Shown: piece after piece, positions 58,348 through 64,000 of the stretch | Layout: the number at the start of each line of letters is the position of its first letter | Numbering within the stretch: position 1 is the first letter of the stretch | NCBI GenBank assembly: GCA_009691025.1 | Contig: SHWB01000004.1 | Location: 54,245-118,244 of the forward strand | Direction of reading: 5' to 3' | DNA: 64,000 nucleotides | Origin: Alphaproteobacteria bacterium | GTDB lineage: Bacteria; Pseudomonadota; Alphaproteobacteria; UBA6615 | Translations under genes and position numbers: made by a program | The notes under the pieces: model-generated | What the model saw: the letters and a program-made list of their open reading frames with translations, nothing else | The model's database searches: none | Told to the model about the DNA's origin: nothing

Positions 58348-58384
58348 CCGGCGGCCCAACCCCTATGAGCGAAACGGACCCGAC

Positions 58385-58984
58385 ATGAACGATACGACCG
58401 ACCGCAAGGACGAAGCGGCCGACGATCCCTTTCTCGCCCGTGACGAGCCGGCGGCGCCGCCGCCCGAGGAGCCCGGCCTGTCGCCCGAGATTGAGACGCT
58501 GGCGGCCGAGGCTGCGAAGCTGCGCGACCAGCTGCTGCGGGCGCTGGCCGAGACCGAGAATATGCGCAAGCGCAACGAACGCCAGATCGAGGATACCCGC
58601 CGCTACGCCGTCGCCAATTTCGCCCGCGACCTGATCGACATCGCCGACAATCTCGAACGCGCTCTGGGCGTCGTTCCCGACGAGGCGCGCGCCGAGGGCC
58701 ACCCGATGGCCGGCCTGGTTTCGGGCATCGAGGCGGTCGGCCGGGGCCTGCAGGCGGTATTCGAGCGCTGGAAGATCCACCGCATCGTGCCGGAAGGCCA
58801 AGCCTTTGACCCCAACAGGCACGAGGCGATGTTCGAGATGGAGGTTTCGGGCCAGCCCGGCGGTCGCGTCGCCCAGGTGATGCAGCCCGGCTACGTGATC
58901 GACGACCGGCTACTGCGGCCGGCCCGCGTGGCGGTGACAAAGGGCCCGGCGGCGGCGGGGCCGCGGGTGGACACCACGGCCTGA
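58385..58984 (+). CDS. grpE: Nucleotide exchange factor GrpE
   Basis: 199 aa. N-terminal acidic disordered segment, a long coiled coil ([56 protein letters not shown]) and the C-terminal beta domain ([40 protein letters not shown]). Releases ADP from DnaK. 37 bp after hrcA. Confidence 0.95.
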   Translation: MNDTTDRKDEAADDPFLARDEPAAPPPEEPGLSPEIETLAAEAAKLRDQLLRALAETENMRKRNERQIEDTRRYAVANFARDLIDIADNLERALGVVPDEARAEGHPMAGLVSGIEAVGRGLQAVFERWKIHRIVPEGQAFDPNRHEAMFEMEVSGQPGGRVAQVMQPGYVIDDRLLRPARVAVTKGPAAAGPRVDTTA

Positions 58985-59041
58985 CGCGAACGGGGCCCAG
59001 CAAGGCTGGGCGCGGCGCGAATATCGACGCGCTCTCCAAGG

Positions 59042-59070
59042 GTTGCGGGCCGCTGGCTCGCTGCCTATAT
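59042..59070 (+). promoter_or_regulatory. Candidate sigma-32 promoter of dnaK
   Basis: GTTG (59042-59045)-N18-CCTATAT (59064-59070) matches CTTG-N17/18-CYTATNT with one change. Transcription would start about 105 bp before dnaK. It gives dnaK-dnaJ heat control independent of hrcA-grpE. Confidence 0.55.
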
Positions 59071-59183
59071 CAGCCTCAGCTTTCGTCGCCGGGGGTCGGG
59101 TCCGGAGACAGTATTCGCAAAAAGGGGACCCGGCCACGCGCCGATACGGGCGGGGCGGGTCTGCCGCAAGGAGAGATTGCACC

Positions 59184-61136
<1,953 letters not shown>

Positions 61137-61245
61137 CGGGGGCAGAGCGGGCCGCTCGTTGCGGCCGCGGCTCGGCAGCGCCGCTGCCTGGACCGGCGCG
61201 ACGGCCGGCCCGTCGCACGCCTGACGGGGGGGGGCGCGCCGCAGC

Positions 61246-62403
61246 ATGGCCAAGGCCGATTATTACGAGATGCTCGGCGTTGCCCGCGGGGCATCCGACG
61301 ACGAGATCAAGAAGGCGTTCCGCAAGGCCGCCATGCAGCATCACCCGGACCGCAATCCGGGCGACGCCGAGGCAGAGCGCAAGTTCAAGGATCTGAACGA
61401 AGCCTACGACGTGCTGCGCGACGGCCAGAAGCGTGCGGCCTACGACCGCCTCGGCCACGCCGCCTTCGAGAATGGCGGCGGCGCGCGTGGCGGCCGGCCC
61501 GGCGGCTTCGGTTTCGCCGGCGGTTTCTCCGACATCTTCGACGAGATGTTTGGCGATTTCTCCGGCGGGCGGCGCGGCGGCGGCAGCCATACGCGAACGC
61601 GCGGCGCCGATCTGCGCTACAACCTCGAGGTTAAGCTGGAACAGGCATTCGCCGGCTACCCTGCGAAGATTCGCGTGCCGGCGGCGGCGCCCTGCGACAC
61701 CTGCAACGGCTCTGGCGCCGAGGGCGGCGCGCAGCCGATCGCCTGCCCGACCTGCCGCGGCGCCGGCAAGGTGCGCGCCCAGCAGGGCTTCTTCACCATC
61801 GAACGCACCTGCCCGACCTGCCACGGCGCCGGCAAGGTGATAGACAGGCCGTGCAAGTCCTGCGACGGCCACGGCCGCGTGGCGCGCGAGAAGACGCTGT
61901 CGGTCAACATCCCGGCCGGCGTCGAGGACGGCACCCGCATTCGCGTGACCGGCGAGGGTGAGGCGGGCTTGCGCGGCGGGCCGCCGGGCGACCTCTATCT
62001 GTTCATCGCCGTGCGGCCGCACCGCCTGTTCCGCCGCGACGGCGACAACGTGCATGTGCGCGTGCCGCTCCCCATGGTCACGGCCGCACTGGGCGGCGCC
62101 ATCGAGGTGCCGTCGATCGACGGCACGCGCGCCCGCGTCGCCATTCCGGCGGGCACCCAGGCCGGCCAGGAATTTCGCCTGCGCGGCAAGGGCATGAGCG
62201 TGCTGCGCGCCACCGCGCGCGGCGATCTCTACGTGCAGGTCGTGGTCGAGACGCCGGTCAACCTGTCGAAGGAGCAGCAGGAGCTGCTGCGCAAGTTCGA
62301 AAGCGGCGGCAAGGCGACCAGGGGCGCCAAGTCCAACAGCCCCGAATCCGAGGCCTTCTTCACCCGCGGGAAGGAATTCTGGGACGACCTGACGGAGAAG
62401 TAG
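61246..62403 (+). CDS. dnaJ: Molecular chaperone DnaJ (Hsp40)
   Basis: 385 aa. J domain with HHPDRNPGD, a G/F-rich linker, and four zinc repeats [32 protein letters not shown], then two beta-sandwich substrate domains. Partner of DnaK. A nine-G tract lies about 15 bp upstream (61226-61234). Confidence 0.96.
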   Translation: MAKADYYEMLGVARGASDDEIKKAFRKAAMQHHPDRNPGDAEAERKFKDLNEAYDVLRDGQKRAAYDRLGHAAFENGGGARGGRPGGFGFAGGFSDIFDEMFGDFSGGRRGGGSHTRTRGADLRYNLEVKLEQAFAGYPAKIRVPAAAPCDTCNGSGAEGGAQPIACPTCRGAGKVRAQQGFFTIERTCPTCHGAGKVIDRPCKSCDGHGRVAREKTLSVNIPAGVEDGTRIRVTGEGEAGLRGGPPGDLYLFIAVRPHRLFRRDGDNVHVRVPLPMVTAALGGAIEVPSIDGTRARVAIPAGTQAGQEFRLRGKGMSVLRATARGDLYVQVVVETPVNLSKEQQELLRKFESGGKATRGAKSNSPESEAFFTRGKEFWDDLTEK

Positions 62404-62424
62404 CAGCAGGAACAGATCAGGATT

Positions 62425-62958
62425 ATGGCCAGCAATTTCGAATTTCAGCCACCGGTTGTAGAGCCGACACCAGCAGAAGTTGAGAAGGCTCTCTCCATTC
62501 GCGGCCTGTCCCCCGAAAGGACATGCTGTGCATACTGCGGCGATCCTCATACTGAGTGGGATCACCTGAATCCCATTGTTAAGGACCGCAAACCGACTGG
62601 ATTTATTACAGAAATTCGGAATCTAGTCCCATCATGCGGGAAATGTAATCAGTCCAAAGGCAACAAAGATTGGGCCATATGGATGCGGGGCAGTGCTCGT
62701 CATTCTCCCGGCATGCGTAAAATCCAGGACATCGACGAAAGGTCAAAAAGGCTTGCGGATTTTGTAGTGTGGGGAAGAGTAGAGCCCTTACCCTTAGAAT
62801 TGATTGTAGAACCATCCGTATGGAACCGCCACTGGGCGTACTTGGACGCGGTCGAACAGCTATTTCGTGAGGCGGACTCGCACTTTCGCGAAGTTGGAAG
62901 AGTGATTCGTACTGCAATGTCAGCCCAGAAATTACCAGACAGAACTGCTTCGTCCTGA
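62425..62958 (+). CDS. HNH endonuclease-like protein
   Basis: 177 aa. CCAYCGDPHTEWDHLNPIVKDR ... TEIRNLVPSCGKCNQSKGNKDW is a full zinc-bearing HNH domain: Cys pair, DH, Asn and second Cys pair. The C-terminal helices (VEQLFREADSHFREVGRV) are unassigned. It is AT-rich relative to dnaJ and dapB and lies 21 bp after dnaJ, interrupting the normal dnaJ-dapB neighbourhood. Likely a transferred restriction or mobile-element nuclease; no methylase partner is seen. Confidence 0.82.
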   Translation: MASNFEFQPPVVEPTPAEVEKALSIRGLSPERTCCAYCGDPHTEWDHLNPIVKDRKPTGFITEIRNLVPSCGKCNQSKGNKDWAIWMRGSARHSPGMRKIQDIDERSKRLADFVVWGRVEPLPLELIVEPSVWNRHWAYLDAVEQLFREADSHFREVGRVIRTAMSAQKLPDRTASS

Positions 62959-63026
62959 CAGATAACGGAAGCTGTCGATATGCTTACCCCCTCTCGTTGG
63001 AGAGGACGAAAAGTGTGGAGCGGGGC

Positions 63027-63842
63027 ATGGCCGGGGTATTGAGGATCGGGCTGGTCGGCGCGGCCGGGCGGATGGGGCGGATGATCGCCGGGCTCGCCGC
63101 GATCATTCCGGGAGTTGCCATCGCCGGCGCGACCGAGGCGACGGGTAGCCCGCATCTCGGCGCCGATGCCGGCACGCTCGCCGGGCTGGGCGCCAGCGGC
63201 GTGATCGTCACGGACGATAGCGCGGCCATGTTTGCCGCGGTCGACGTGGTGATCGATTTCACCGCGCCAGCGGCGACGGCGATACACGCGGCGCTGGCGG
63301 CGGCGCAGGGCTGCGCGCTGGTCGCCGGTACCACCGGCCTCGAACCGGCGCAGCGCGCGACGCTGGACGCGGCCGCGAAGGACGTGCCGATCGTCTGGGC
63401 CTCAAACATGTCGGCGGGCGTGACCCTGCTGCTTGTGCTGGCCGAGCAGGTGGCGCGGGCGCTGCCCGACGATTACGACATCGAGATCGTCGAGATGCAC
63501 CACCGCCACAAGGTCGACGCGCCTTCGGGCACGGCGCTGACGCTGGGCGAGGCGGCGGCGCGAGGGCGTGGCGTCGACCTCGCCGCCGTGTCCGACCGTG
63601 GCCGCGACGGCATCACCGGCGCGCGGGCGCGCGGCCATATCGGCTTCGCCGCGCTGCGCGGCGGCGACGTCGTCGGCGACCACACTGTGGTCTTCGCCGG
63701 CGGCGGCGAGCGCATCGAGCTGACGCACAAGGCCGCCTCGCGCGAAGTCTTCGCGCGCGGTGCGCTGCGCGCCGCCATCTGGACGCAGGGCCGCGCGCCC
63801 GGCCTCTATTCGATGAAGGACGTGCTTGGGCTGGGCGGGTAA
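63027..63842 (+). CDS. dapB: 4-hydroxy-tetrahydrodipicolinate reductase
   Basis: 271 aa from the ATG at 63027 with GGAG upstream. LRIGLVGAAGRMGRMIAGLA (NAD(P) Rossmann), DFTAPAATAIHAALAAAQGCALVAGTTGL, and EIVEMHHRHKVDAPSGTAL (catalytic His/Lys with the DapB signature). Lysine and diaminopimelate pathway. Complete; it normally follows dnaJ closely in alphaproteobacteria. Confidence 0.95.
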   Translation: MAGVLRIGLVGAAGRMGRMIAGLAAIIPGVAIAGATEATGSPHLGADAGTLAGLGASGVIVTDDSAAMFAAVDVVIDFTAPAATAIHAALAAAQGCALVAGTTGLEPAQRATLDAAAKDVPIVWASNMSAGVTLLLVLAEQVARALPDDYDIEIVEMHHRHKVDAPSGTALTLGEAAARGRGVDLAAVSDRGRDGITGARARGHIGFAALRGGDVVGDHTVVFAGGGERIELTHKAASREVFARGALRAAIWTQGRAPGLYSMKDVLGLGG

Positions 63843-63867
63843 CCGGAAATGCCCTCTCCGCCCCGCT

Positions 63868-64000
63868 GTACAGACCGTAGAGATGGCGGACGTGCGTACG
63901 GGGACATGGTGGACGTTTTTCATCTCGCCTCGCGGAGGTCGAAGGAGGCGATGATGTGTCTGCCGAAGCAGATGTCGAAGCGGCCGTCGTCGCGGGTGGG
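63868..64000 (-). mobile_element. Edge of an IS481-like insertion sequence (partial)
   Basis: The minus strand from the right edge reads TRDDGRFDICFGRHIIASFD with LREAR and a stop (63920-63922), resembling the C-terminus of IS481-type DDE transposases (GxFDVxFxxxxIAxIDLR). Beyond it, TGTACAGACCGTAGAGATGG at 63868 looks like the terminal repeat of such elements, starting TGT. Only the 3' end of the transposase is inside the window. Confidence 0.65.

Overview
The window is high-GC chromosomal DNA of an alphaproteobacterium, most likely Rhodospirillales-like. The reasons are the gene order rsmG-mnmG-mnmE ... rho-hemJ-hemH-hemE | ppsR-maf-aroE-coaE-dnaQ ... secB-fxsA-timA ... hslUV-his, the alphaproteobacterial small families (DUF6489, FxsA, DUF2628), and translational coupling through ATGA/GTGA overlaps. 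Two perfect parS cores (GTTTCACGTGAAAC) lie inside rsmG and between mnmE and mnmG. The hemE/ppsR gap is the place where the replication origin sits in Caulobacter and Rickettsia, so the window probably spans the chromosome origin. Most genes left of about 12.4 kb point left, and most core genes to its right point right.

Layout. 0-4.4 kb: tRNA-modification genes mnmG and mnmE, rsmG and a small DUF6489 gene, all on the minus strand, with parS sites and REP-like repeats. 4.5-8.0 kb: a plus-strand island of a COG1331 protein, a broken O6-alkylguanine-DNA methyltransferase gene and a quinone oxidoreductase. 8.1-12.2 kb: rho and the late haem genes hemE-hemH-hemJ. 12.2-12.6 kb: predicted oriC. 12.6-16.2 kb: ppsR-maf-aroE-coaE-dnaQ. 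16.2-19.5 kb: a GIY-YIG remnant, secB, a phosphatase, fxsA, timA. 19.5-26.2 kb: a Fic remnant, the lutABC lactate oxidation operon, smr next to a truncated HTH gene, a cyclase-like hydrolase and a broken esterase. 26.3-34.8 kb: hslVU, a cNMP/FHA protein, and a his cluster (hisB, hisH, hisA, hisF, hisE) interspersed with a methyltransferase, DUF2628 and GNAT genes, then a HIT protein. 34.8-44.2 kb: a NaChBac-like channel, a TauD dioxygenase, a dead lysR with an intact operator, an LLM monooxygenase, a broken Cys-repeat protein, a Zn-ribbon protein, an ABC-F ATPase, an in-frame chimera of a ThDP-enzyme N-terminus with the ComM C-terminus, and a bfr pseudogene beside bfd. 44.2-47.5 kb: two tandem COG3618 amidohydrolases divergent from two tandem VOC dioxygenase-like genes. 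47.7-63.9 kb: gshB, sirB1-like, BON lipoprotein, broken yraN, rsmI, an LpoA-like lipoprotein, a dinD pseudogene, hemW, rdgB, rph, hrcA-grpE-dnaK-dnaJ, an AT-rich HNH gene, dapB. The right edge runs into an IS481-like element.

The strongest general observation is the number of broken accessory genes: about a dozen loci with frameshifts, nonsense codons or fusions (ogt, GIY-YIG, fic, esterase, FHA, lysR, Cys-repeat, comM, bfr, yraN, dinD, smr/xre). Frameshifts alone could be sequencing error. The in-frame stops in bfr, lysR and dinD, with the reading frame kept around them, argue for real decay. I see no CRISPR array, rRNA, tRNA or complete mobile element. I did not find a clearly new multi-gene system; the best candidate for new biochemistry is the paired amidohydrolase/VOC locus.
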